A stretch of DNA of 13,044 bases from Clostridia bacterium (GTDB lineage Bacteria > Bacillota > Clostridia > Oscillospirales > Butyricicoccaceae): positions 1 to 13,044 of the forward strand of contig JAFZPW010000114.1 of assembly GCA_017552495.1 (NCBI GenBank). Direction: 5' to 3'. Made by a program: the position numbers and the translations under genes. The notes under the pieces were generated by a model. That model saw only the letters and a list, made by a program, of their open reading frames with translations. It did no database searches and was not told the origin of the DNA. Below, one piece after another: positions 6,225 through 12,961 of the stretch; the stretch's first letter is position 1; every line of letters starts with the position of its first letter.

Positions 6225-7115
6225 ATGCGCCGTTCCATGCTGTTTATTCCGGGCAATACGCCCAATCTGCTGATTAACGGCGGTTTTTTGGGGGCGGACG
6301 CCCTGATTTTTGACCTGGAGGACGCCGTTTCTCCCGACGAAAAGGACGCCGCCCGCATCCTGGTGCGAAACATCATGAAGTTTATGGATCTGCGGGGCTG
6401 CGAGACCATCGTCCGCATCAATTCCATCGACACCGACTATTGGAAGGCCGATCTGGAGCAGATCCTGCCGCAGAAGCCCCGGTGGATCATGCTGCCCAAG
6501 ACCGGCTGCGCCGCCGACGTATTGACGGCCGACGCCGAGATTTCCCGTCTGGAACAGCGGTTGGGCATGGAGCCCAACACCGTCCGCCTGATGCCCCTGA
6601 TCGAAACGGCGCTGGGCGTGGAGAACGCCTTTGCCATCGCCTCCGCCAGCAAGCGGGTGGGCGCCATCTTTTTGGGGGCCGAGGATCTCACCGCCGACCT
6701 GCGCTGCAAGCGCACCAAGGGCGGCGCCGAGATCGATTATGCCCGCAGCCGCATGGTGATGGCTGCCCGGGCCGCAGAGGTGGATGTGTACGACACCCCC
6801 TTTACCGACGTGAGCGACGACGAGGGCATCCGTGCCGACGCCGAATACGCCAAATCTCTGGGCTTTACCGGCAAGGCGTCGATTTCGCCCCGGCACGTGG
6901 GCGTCATCAACGAGGTGTTCAGCCCCTCGAGGAAGGACATTGAATACGCATATGAGGTGATGGACGCTATCCGGCAGGCCCACGAGCAGGGCCGCGGCGC
7001 CATCGCGCTCCATGGAAAAATGATCGACGCGCCCATCGTGGCCCGGGCCCGGCAAACCATCGCCATGGCCGAGGAAATGGGTGTGGGAAAGGCGGTTCAG
7101 CATGAAGAATCATAA
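6225..7115 (+). CDS. citE: Citrate/citramalate lyase beta subunit (CitE-type)
   Basis: The 296-residue HpcH/HpaI-fold lyase catalyses Mg2+-dependent cleavage of the citryl- or citramalyl-ACP thioester to acetyl-ACP plus an oxoacid. The product is oxaloacetate from citrate or pyruvate from citramalate. Motifs are RRSMLFIPGN (2-11), FDLEDAVSPDEK (29-40), Arg64 in IVRIN, LIETALGVENA (125-135, carrying the metal-ligand Glu) and GAEDL (151-155, carrying the Asp ligand). GFTGKASISPRHV near residue 220 is also typical. The length is normal. ATG 6225 follows AAAGGAGAG, which overlaps the end of citD. The 3' end overlaps citF by 14 bases. Residues alone do not let me separate a citrate from a citramalate preference; the neighbourhood favours citramalate. 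Confidence 0.93.
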   Translation: MRRSMLFIPGNTPNLLINGGFLGADALIFDLEDAVSPDEKDAARILVRNIMKFMDLRGCETIVRINSIDTDYWKADLEQILPQKPRWIMLPKTGCAADVLTADAEISRLEQRLGMEPNTVRLMPLIETALGVENAFAIASASKRVGAIFLGAEDLTADLRCKRTKGGAEIDYARSRMVMAARAAEVDVYDTPFTDVSDDEGIRADAEYAKSLGFTGKASISPRHVGVINEVFSPSRKDIEYAYEVMDAIRQAHEQGRGAIALHGKMIDAPIVARARQTIAMAEEMGVGKAVQHEES

Positions 7116-8517
7116 AGTTGTTGCTTCTCTGGAAGAGGCGATCCGGCTTTCCGGCCTGAAGGACGGGATGACGGTGTCCTTCCATCACCATCTGCGCAAC
7201 GGCGACCATGTGCTCAACATGGTGATGGAGGCCATCGCGCAGATGGGCATTCACGATCTTACGGTGAACGCCAGTTCGCTGTTCGACATTCACGCCCCGC
7301 TGCTGCGGCATATCGAAAACGGCGTGGTCACCCATCTCAAGACCAACTATATGTCCGGCGGCATCGGCCGGGCCATCTCCGCCGGGATTCTGGCCGACCC
7401 GGTGGAGTTCCGCACCCACGGCGGCCGACCCAGCGATATCGAGCTGGGCCGCACCCCCATCGACGTGGCCTTTATCGCCGCTCCCACCGCCGATCCCATG
7501 GGCAACTGCACGGGAAAATACGGCAAAAGCGCTTGCGGCAGCCTGGGATACGCCATCCCCGACGCCATGAACGCCCAAAAGGTGGTGGTGGTCACCGACA
7601 ATCTGGCGGCCTATCCGCTGACGGACTGGTCGATCCCCGAAATTTATGTGGACTATGTGGTGGCGGTGGACGCCATCGGAGACCCGGCGGGCATCGTTTC
7701 CGGCACCACCCGCATCACCCGCGACCCGGTGGGGCTGGTGATGGCCGACCGGGCGGCGCAGGTCATCCGGCATTCGGGGCTGCTGAAGGACGGATTCTCC
7801 TTTCAGACCGGCGCGGGCGGCGCTTCTCTGGCCGCCGCGAAATATCTTCGGGACATCATGCTGCGGGAGAAGATCCACGGCAGCTTCGGCTCGGGCGGCA
7901 TCACCGGTTATCTGGTGGATATGCTCAACGACGGGTGCTTCGAGGCGCTGATGGACGTGCAGTGCTTTGACCTTAAGGCGGTGGAATCCATTCGCACCAA
8001 TCCCCGCCACCACGAGATCTCGGCCTCTCATTACGCCAGCCCCAGCGCCCGCAGCGCCGTGGTAGACAGTCTGGACGTGGTGATCCTGGGCGCCACCGAG
8101 ATCGACACCGATTTCAACGTCAACGTCCACACCGATTCCAACGGCTCCATCATGGGCGGCTCGGGCGGCCACAGCGACACCGCCGCCGGCGCAAAACTGT
8201 CCATGATTATCGCCCCCATGTTCCGGGCCCGTCTGCCCATCATCACCGACCGGGTCAAGTGCATTTCCACCCCCGGCCGCGACATCGACGTGCTGGTCAC
8301 CCAGGGCGGCATCGCCGTCAATCCCAAAAATCAGGAGCTGCTTCTGCGTCTGAAGGATGCAGGCCTGCCGGTGGTGGACATCCACGATCTGAAGGAAATG
8401 GTAGAGCGCACCACCGGAACGCCCGCGCCCGTGCGGGAGGGCGGCCGCGTGGTGGCGAATGTGATCTATCGGGACGGCACTCTGCTGGATACCATCCGCA
8501 GCGTGCCCGCGAAATGA
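7102..8517 (+). CDS. citF: Citrate/citramalate lyase alpha subunit (CitF-type CoA/ACP transferase)
   Basis: The 471-residue subunit moves the ACP thioester from acetate to the incoming hydroxy-acid, making citryl- or citramalyl-ACP and releasing acetate. Strong family stretches are LEEAIRLSGLKDGMTVSFHH near residue 10, KYGKSACGSLGYA (about 140-150), FQTGAGGASLA (about 235), FGSGGITGYLVDM (about 265), LDVVILGATEIDTDFNVNV (about 325-345) and DILVTQGGIAVNP (about 395). Known CitF proteins are about 500-515 residues. Here the N-terminal arm before the LEEAI segment is only ~8 residues, some 35-40 shorter than the enterobacterial form, while the rest is complete. ATG 7102 was chosen over GTG 7081, which would extend it by only seven residues inside citE. 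The start overlaps citE by 14 bases, suggesting coupled translation. Confidence 0.93.
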   Translation: MKNHKVVASLEEAIRLSGLKDGMTVSFHHHLRNGDHVLNMVMEAIAQMGIHDLTVNASSLFDIHAPLLRHIENGVVTHLKTNYMSGGIGRAISAGILADPVEFRTHGGRPSDIELGRTPIDVAFIAAPTADPMGNCTGKYGKSACGSLGYAIPDAMNAQKVVVVTDNLAAYPLTDWSIPEIYVDYVVAVDAIGDPAGIVSGTTRITRDPVGLVMADRAAQVIRHSGLLKDGFSFQTGAGGASLAAAKYLRDIMLREKIHGSFGSGGITGYLVDMLNDGCFEALMDVQCFDLKAVESIRTNPRHHEISASHYASPSARSAVVDSLDVVILGATEIDTDFNVNVHTDSNGSIMGGSGGHSDTAAGAKLSMIIAPMFRARLPIITDRVKCISTPGRDIDVLVTQGGIAVNPKNQELLLRLKDAGLPVVDIHDLKEMVERTTGTPAPVREGGRVVANVIYRDGTLLDTIRSVPAK

Positions 8518-8525
8518 GGTGACTT

Positions 8526-9368
8526 ATGATTCGGGAATTGCAGGCGCATCAAATCGGGGAAACGGTGGCCCGCCTGTGCGTGGAGGCCAACTGCTTTTTG
8601 CCCCGGGACGTACAGGCGCGCATCGGGCAGAGCCGCGAGGCCGAGCCTTGGGCGCCCGCCCGTGAGATTCTGGAGCGCATCGAGGAAAACTATCACATCG
8701 CCGCCGAGCGGCCCCAGCCCATCTGTCAGGATACCGGCGTGGCCTGCGTCTTTCTGGAGATCGGACAGGATGTGCACATCAGCGGCGACTTGAGAGAAGC
8801 CGTGGACGCCGGCGTTCGCAAGGGCTATGCCGAGGGCTATCTCCGCAAATCGGTGGTGCGCGACCCGCTGGATCGGGTGAACACCGGCGACAACACCCCG
8901 GCCATGCTGTATACGGAGCTGGTGCCCGGCGACCGGGTGAAGATCACCGTGGCCCCCAAGGGCTTCGGCAGCGAGAACATGAGCCAGATCAAGATGCTCA
9001 AACCCTCCGACGGTCTGCAGGGCGTCAAGGATTTTGTGGTGAAGGTGGTGGAAGAGGCGGGGCCCAACCCCTGTCCGCCCATCGTGGTGGGCGTAGGCGT
9101 GGGCGGCACCTTTGACAAGGCGGCCTATCTGGCGAAAAAGGCGCTGATGCGCCCGCTGGATCAGCGCAATCCCCAGCCCTTCTACGCCGCGCTGGAGCAG
9201 GAACTTCTGGAAAAAATCAACGCCCTGGGCGTCGGGCCGCAGGGCTTCGGCGGGCAGACAACCGCGCTGGCCGTGAACATCGAGCAGTATCCCACCCATA
9301 TTGCGGGCCTGCCGGTGGCGGTGAACATCAACTGCCATGTGACCCGCCATAAAACGGAGGTGCTGTAA
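8526..9368 (+). CDS. Class I fumarase-type hydratase alpha subunit; probable mesaconase
   Basis: The 280-residue Fe-S hydratase subunit is homologous to the N-terminal half of class I fumarase and to TtdA of tartrate dehydratase. Three Cys expected to hold the catalytic [4Fe-4S] cluster are in place: C67 in PICQDTG, C183 in NPCPP and C270 in NINCHVTRH. DNTPA (122-126) and GSENMS (148-153) are also family-typical. Class I members interconvert fumarate/malate, tartrate/oxaloacetate or mesaconate/citramalate. The position between citramalate lyase-like genes and glutamate mutase genes favours mesaconase, and class I fumarase homologues with mesaconase activity are known in Proteobacteria. The start follows a GAGGTG site that overlaps the citF stop. 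The beta subunit gene begins one base after the stop, so the two form a heterodimer-type enzyme. Confidence 0.9.
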   Translation: MIRELQAHQIGETVARLCVEANCFLPRDVQARIGQSREAEPWAPAREILERIEENYHIAAERPQPICQDTGVACVFLEIGQDVHISGDLREAVDAGVRKGYAEGYLRKSVVRDPLDRVNTGDNTPAMLYTELVPGDRVKITVAPKGFGSENMSQIKMLKPSDGLQGVKDFVVKVVEEAGPNPCPPIVVGVGVGGTFDKAAYLAKKALMRPLDQRNPQPFYAALEQELLEKINALGVGPQGFGGQTTALAVNIEQYPTHIAGLPVAVNINCHVTRHKTEVL

Positions 9369-9369
9369 G

Positions 9370-9924
9370 ATGGCCATTAAAATAACCGCGCCCCTCAGCC
9401 GGGAGGAAGCGCGCAAGCTGCGCTCCGGCGACAGTTGCCTGATCTCCGGCGTGATCTATACCGCCCGCGACGCCGCGCACAAGCGGCTGTGCGAGTTGGC
9501 GGCGCAGGGCAAGCCGCTGCCGCTGGACATTCGCGACGCCGTGATTTATTACGTCGGCCCCACTCCTGCCCGCGAGGGGCAGGCCATCGGCTCCGCCGGG
9601 CCCACTACCTCATATCGCATGGACGCTTACAGTCCCACGCTGATCGCCATGGGCGAGACCGGCATGATCGGCAAGGGCAAGCGCGGTCCCGACGTGATTG
9701 CCGCCATGCAGGAGCATGGCGCCGTGTATTTCGGCGCAATCGGCGGCTGTGGCGCACTTTTGAGCAAGTGCGTGAAAAAGGCCGAGGTCATCGCCTATGA
9801 GGATCTGGGCGCCGAAGCCATCCGCCGGCTGGAGGTGGAGGATTTCCCCGTGGTGGTGGTCATTGACAGCGAGGGAAACAATCTTTATGAAACCGGGCGG
9901 CAAGCCTATCTAAAAAGCAAATAA
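9370..9924 (+). CDS. Class I fumarase-type hydratase beta subunit; probable mesaconase
   Basis: The 184-residue partner of the preceding gene is equivalent to the C-terminal half of class I fumarase and to TtdB. It supplies most of the substrate-carboxylate contacts. Visible motifs are GVIYTARDAAHKR (27-39), GPTTSYRMD (77-85), GMIGKGKRG (98-106) and FGAIGGCGAL (121-130). The length is normal for a separate beta subunit. ATG 9370 has GGAGGTG 7 bases upstream, lying within the end of the alpha gene, so the two are translationally linked. No terminator is visible after the stop. Transcripts may run on into gntR, whose promoter begins 8 bases downstream. Substrate assignment to mesaconate rests on context, not on residues; fumarase or tartrate dehydratase remain possible. 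Confidence 0.9.
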   Translation: MAIKITAPLSREEARKLRSGDSCLISGVIYTARDAAHKRLCELAAQGKPLPLDIRDAVIYYVGPTPAREGQAIGSAGPTTSYRMDAYSPTLIAMGETGMIGKGKRGPDVIAAMQEHGAVYFGAIGGCGALLSKCVKKAEVIAYEDLGAEAIRRLEVEDFPVVVVIDSEGNNLYETGRQAYLKSK

Positions 9925-9932
9925 TCCCCCTC

Positions 9933-9962
9933 TTGACAAAATTGGCCCGCTCCTATTACAAT
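9933..9962 (+). promoter_or_regulatory. Promoter of gntR
   Basis: The -35 element TTGACA (9933-9938) is a perfect consensus match. The -10 element TACAAT (9957-9962) matches 5/6, with an 18-base spacer. It lies only 8 bases after the preceding stop and overlaps the candidate operator at 9953-9973. Confidence 0.72.
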
Positions 9963-9973
9963 GATTGTATTAG
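9953..9973. promoter_or_regulatory. Candidate operator in the gntR promoter
   Basis: The inverted repeat has arms CTATTACAA (9953-9961) and TTGTATTAG (9965-9973) around TGA, with 8 of 9 positions complementary. It covers the -10 box and runs to the expected start point. The right arm is part of TTGTATTAGA, which is also found in the cit promoter. A site covering the regulator's own -10 fits negative autoregulation; this is inferred. Confidence 0.5.
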
Positions 9974-9985
9974 ATCATTTGAAAC

Positions 9986-9989
9986 GGAG
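9986..9989 (+). promoter_or_regulatory. Ribosome-binding site bearing on the gntR start
   Basis: GGAG abuts ATG 9990 with no spacing but lies 9 bases before an in-frame TTG at 9999. Translation may therefore begin at 9999 rather than at the ATG. Confidence 0.45.
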
Positions 9990-10979
9990 ATGGGCCAATT
10001 GTTTGATTTGTATCAACTGCGTCCGGAACAGAATATTCCCATTTATCAGCAGCTTGTGGATGTGATTGTCACCCATGTGAAAAACGGCTCTCTCCCTTCC
10101 GACACCCGCTTGCCCACGGTGCGGGATCTGGCCGAGCAGCTCAATGTGGCACGGGGGACGGTGAAGCGCGCCTATGATGAGCTGGAGCAGCGGGGTGTCA
10201 TCACCAAGGTGCAGGGCCGCGGCACCTTTGTGTGCTATCAGCCCGCCTCGTCCGGCAGCGCCAAGGAACAGGCCATGGCCGCCATCGATCGGATGCTGGA
10301 CACGCTGGAGGAGCTCAACCTTTCCCAAACCGAAATTCAAATCTTTTTGGATCTCAAATTGCGGGAGCGGGCCTTCCGCCGGGAGGATCTGAAAATCGCC
10401 GTGGTGGAGTGCAACCCCGAGGCGCTTTCCCACGTTACCGACCAGCTTCGGGCCGCCGTCGGCCCGGCGGAGCTTTACGGCCATCTGCTGCAGGACGTGA
10501 AGGCCTATCCCTATCGCATCGGCGAGGATATGGATCTTATCGTCACCAGCGCCGAGCATGCCGACGAGATTCGGGATCTGATCTCCCAAAAGGAAAAGAT
10601 CGCCCGGGTGGCGCTGCGCCTTTCCCCCAAAAGCGTGGCGGGGATCGTCAAACTGACGCCGGGGCAGGTTGTGGGGATTCTGTGCCTCAGTCTGCGGTTC
10701 GGCGGGCTGATTCGCGCCGTCATGGACTCCTATACGGAGGGGGTTGCCGTGCGTCCGCCCCGCCTGATGGAGGAGGCGGGCCGGGATGCGTTGAACGAGC
10801 TTTCGGCCCTTGCCGTGCCCGAGGGGTTTGAGCGCCGCTGCCCGCCCGCGCTGCAGCAGCAGATCCGGGAGTTCGGCGCACACCATCCGGTGATCCGCTG
10901 CCAATACCAGATCGACGAGGGCTCGATGATGTATCTCACCGAACGCATCGAGCGTCTGCGGGAAAAAATGCGGGGATAA
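9990..10979 (+). CDS. GntR-family transcriptional regulator, likely regulator of the glutamate-fermentation genes
   Basis: The product is 329 residues from ATG 9990, or 326 if TTG 9999 is used. The N-terminal winged helix is clear: NIPIYQQLVDVIVTHVKNG (15-33), LPTVRDLAEQLNVARGTVKRAYDELEQRGV (41-70) and the wing VQGRGTFV (74-81). The C-terminal ~200 residues do not look like FCD, UTRA or a MocR aminotransferase domain. Instead they show IAVVECNPEA (136-145), DLIVTSAEHADEI (182-194) and VVGILCLSLRFG (227-238), alternating strand/helix patterns suggestive of an alpha/beta ligand-sensing fold. A linker helix (95-130) may dimerise. A TTG start at 9933 was rejected because it is the promoter -35. 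The gene lies between the cit/hydratase genes and the glutamate mutase genes, and a strong terminator follows. The ligand is unknown; a pathway intermediate is the natural guess. Confidence 0.85.
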   Translation: MGQLFDLYQLRPEQNIPIYQQLVDVIVTHVKNGSLPSDTRLPTVRDLAEQLNVARGTVKRAYDELEQRGVITKVQGRGTFVCYQPASSGSAKEQAMAAIDRMLDTLEELNLSQTEIQIFLDLKLRERAFRREDLKIAVVECNPEALSHVTDQLRAAVGPAELYGHLLQDVKAYPYRIGEDMDLIVTSAEHADEIRDLISQKEKIARVALRLSPKSVAGIVKLTPGQVVGILCLSLRFGGLIRAVMDSYTEGVAVRPPRLMEEAGRDALNELSALAVPEGFERRCPPALQQQIREFGAHHPVIRCQYQIDEGSMMYLTERIERLREKMRG

Positions 10980-10988
10980 CGACACATT

Positions 10989-11023
10989 GTTCACTCTTTT
11001 TCCAAAAAGAGTGAACTTTTTTT
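10989..11023 (+). terminator. Strong rho-independent terminator after gntR
   Basis: A perfect inverted repeat, GTTCACTCTTTTT (10989-11001) and AAAAAGAGTGAAC (11004-11016), is followed by seven T. It begins 10 bases after the gntR stop and separates gntR from the glutamate mutase operon. Confidence 0.93.
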
Positions 11024-11043
11024 GCGGATTTTGCAGTTTTGTC

Positions 11044-11072
11044 TTGACATATGTTATAGTTCAATGTAGTAT
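11044..11072 (+). promoter_or_regulatory. Promoter of the glutamate mutase operon
   Basis: The elements are TTGACA (11044-11049, perfect), a 17-base spacer, and TAGTAT (11067-11072). The glmS ATG is 63 bases downstream. The short leader (about 55 bases) is too small for a cobalamin riboswitch. Confidence 0.7.
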
Positions 11073-11134
11073 ATAGAAACAGAACAATAGGTATTTTACA
11101 GCGAGAGAAGATCAGAATTGAGGTAAAAGAAGTC

Positions 11135-11563
11135 ATGGAAAGTACGAAGCGCAAAAAAGTGCTTGTCATCGGTGTGATCGGCGCAGACGTTCACGCGGTG
11201 GGAAACAAGATCCTGTATCACGCCTTCACCGAGGCCGGGTTTGACGTGGTCAATCTGGGCGTGATGGTCTCGCAGGAAGAGTATATCGCCGCCGCCATCG
11301 AGGCCAACGCCGACGCCATCGTCATCTCCTCCCTGTACGGACAGGGCGAGCTGGACTGCCGCGGTATGCGGGAAAAATGCGACGAGGCCGGCCTGAAGGG
11401 GATCCCCCTGCTGGTGGGCGGAAACATCGTCATTGGGAAACAGTCCTTTGAGGACGTGGAGCAGCGGTTCAGAGACATGGGCTTTGACCGGGCCTTCCCG
11501 CCCGGAACGCCCCCCGAGGAAACCATTGCCGCCCTGCACGAGCTGCTGGACAACAAGGAGTAA
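11135..11563 (+). CDS. glmS: Glutamate mutase (methylaspartate mutase) sigma subunit
   Basis: The 142-residue cobalamin-binding subunit of glutamate mutase works with GlmE to convert L-glutamate to (2S,3S)-3-methylaspartate by a radical mechanism. The base-off/His-on B12 motif D-x-H-x-x-G is at D18, H20 and G23 (GADVHAVGNKIL). The further B12-fold motifs SSLYGQGE (65-72) and VGGN (94-97) are in place. The length is close to the ~137 residues of clostridial MutS/GlmS. The start has GAGG 11 bases upstream, a rather long spacing. It is the first gene after its own promoter, with glmL 6 bases downstream and glmE after that, the order known from glutamate-fermenting clostridia. Confidence 0.95.
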   Translation: MESTKRKKVLVIGVIGADVHAVGNKILYHAFTEAGFDVVNLGVMVSQEEYIAAAIEANADAIVISSLYGQGELDCRGMREKCDEAGLKGIPLLVGGNIVIGKQSFEDVEQRFRDMGFDRAFPPGTPPEETIAALHELLDNKE

Positions 11564-11569
11564 ACCGGC

Positions 11570-12961
11570 ATGAAGCCCGTATTGCTGATCGATTTCGGCA
11601 GTACTTACACCAAAGTGACTGCCGTGGATGCGGAAGGGGAGACTCTGCTGGGCACCGCTTCCGCCTATACCACCGTGGAGACCGATATCAACAACGGATT
11701 GCGTAACGCCCTTGACCGGCTGGAAGCGGTCTGCGGCAAGTTGGATTTTGCCGAGACCTATGCCTGCTCCTCCGCCGCCGGCGGGCTGCGGATGGTCACA
11801 AGCGGTCTGGTTCCCGAGTTGACCTCCGAGGCGGCCCATCTGGCCAGCTTGGGCGCGGGAGCAAAGGTCATCCGATATTTTTCCTATCAGCTCACCGAGG
11901 ACGATCTGGAGGAGATCCGCCGCATCGCGCCGGATATTTTCCTGCTGGTGGGCGGAACCGATGGCGGGAACACCGAGTGCATCCTGCACAACGCCAAAAT
12001 GCTGGCGTCCATGCAGCCTGCCTTTCCCATCGTGGTGGCGGGCAACCGCACGGCGGCACGGGAATGTGAGCGGATCCTGAAGGACTGCACTGTTTTTGTC
12101 TGCGACAACGTGATGCCCCGCTTCGGCGTACTCAACATCGAGCCCACCCAAAAGCAGATCCGCGAGATTTTTCTCAAGCGGATCGTGCAGGCCAAGGGTC
12201 TGAGCCATGCCGCCGCCCTGCTGGACGACATCATGATGCCCACCCCCTCCGCTGTGCTGCAGGCCATGAACCTGCTGGCGCAGGGCTGCGAGGGCGAGGG
12301 CGGCATCGGTGACCTGATCGCCGTGGATGTGGGCGGCGCCACCACCGACGTGTATTCCATTGCCGACGGTATGCCCCGCCAGATGAACACCGTTTACAAG
12401 GGGCTGCCCGAGCCTTATTCCAAGCGGACGGTGGAGGGCGATATCGGGATGCGGTACAGCATCCGCGGCATCGTGGAGGCCGCCGGCATGGATGCGGTGA
12501 CCCGTCTGTCGGGCCTGACGGCAACGCGGGCGGAGGAACTGGTGGAGTATCTGGCTTCTCACACCGACGTGGTGCCCGGGGACGATCCCGAGCTGGAGGC
12601 GCTGGACTATGCCCTGGCTTCGCTGGCCATCGAGATAGGCGTCACCCGCCACGCCGGAACCATCGAGGAAACCTATACCATGATGGGGCAGACCTTTGTG
12701 CAGAGCGGCAAGAATCTCACGGAGGTTCGCCAGATCATCGTCACCGGCGGAAGCCTGATCCACACCAAACGCACCTGCGAGATCGCCTCTCACGCCATGT
12801 TTGATCCCGCGAAGCCCGCCTCTCTCCGGCCCCGTGAGGCCGACATCTGGGTTGACCGGACCTATATCATCGCGGCCATGGGACTGCTGTCCGCCCACTA
12901 TCCGCAGACCGCGCTGCGAATCTTAAAAAAGGAGCTTGAACACCATGGATATTCAAAATAA
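11570..12961 (+). CDS. glmL: Glutamate mutase accessory protein GlmL/MutL (ASKHA ATPase)
   Basis: The 463-residue protein of the actin/Hsp70-like ATPase class is always found between glmS and glmE. It is thought to maintain or reactivate the B12 enzyme, though its biochemical role is not settled. The phosphate-1 loop is LIDFGSTYTKVTAVD (6-20). The phosphate-2 loop is IAVDVGGATTDVYSI (250-264). LVGGTDGGN near residue 127 and IIVTGGSLIH near residue 389 fit the connecting and adenosine motifs. The length equals that of known MutL (~460). AAGGAG lies 9 bases before ATG 11570, inside the end of glmS. The last 17 bases overlap the start of glmE, so glmL and glmE translation is probably coupled. 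Confidence 0.94.
   Translation: MKPVLLIDFGSTYTKVTAVDAEGETLLGTASAYTTVETDINNGLRNALDRLEAVCGKLDFAETYACSSAAGGLRMVTSGLVPELTSEAAHLASLGAGAKVIRYFSYQLTEDDLEEIRRIAPDIFLLVGGTDGGNTECILHNAKMLASMQPAFPIVVAGNRTAARECERILKDCTVFVCDNVMPRFGVLNIEPTQKQIREIFLKRIVQAKGLSHAAALLDDIMMPTPSAVLQAMNLLAQGCEGEGGIGDLIAVDVGGATTDVYSIADGMPRQMNTVYKGLPEPYSKRTVEGDIGMRYSIRGIVEAAGMDAVTRLSGLTATRAEELVEYLASHTDVVPGDDPELEALDYALASLAIEIGVTRHAGTIEETYTMMGQTFVQSGKNLTEVRQIIVTGGSLIHTKRTCEIASHAMFDPAKPASLRPREADIWVDRTYIIAAMGLLSAHYPQTALRILKKELEHHGYSK

Noticed and set aside
6967..8385. 472-codon minus-strand open frame opposite citE/citF
   Set aside because: It mirrors the CitF codons and contains no recognisable motif.
8526..9924. Tartrate dehydratase (TtdAB) assignment for the hydratase pair
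   Set aside because: It is homologous and cannot be excluded by sequence alone, but no tartrate transporter or regulator is present and the flanking glutamate mutase genes favour mesaconase.
9933..9989. Earlier TTG start for gntR
   Set aside because: The TTG is the first three bases of the -35 box TTGACA, so it would not be in the transcript from that promoter.
11024..11134. Cobalamin riboswitch before the B12-dependent mutase genes
   Set aside because: The leader after the promoter is only about 55 bases and shows no B12-box-like sequence.
11096..12898. 600-codon minus-strand open frame opposite glmS and glmL
   Set aside because: Both genes on the other strand are unmistakable family members. 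The antisense frame is low-complexity Gly/His-rich and has no start signal of its own.
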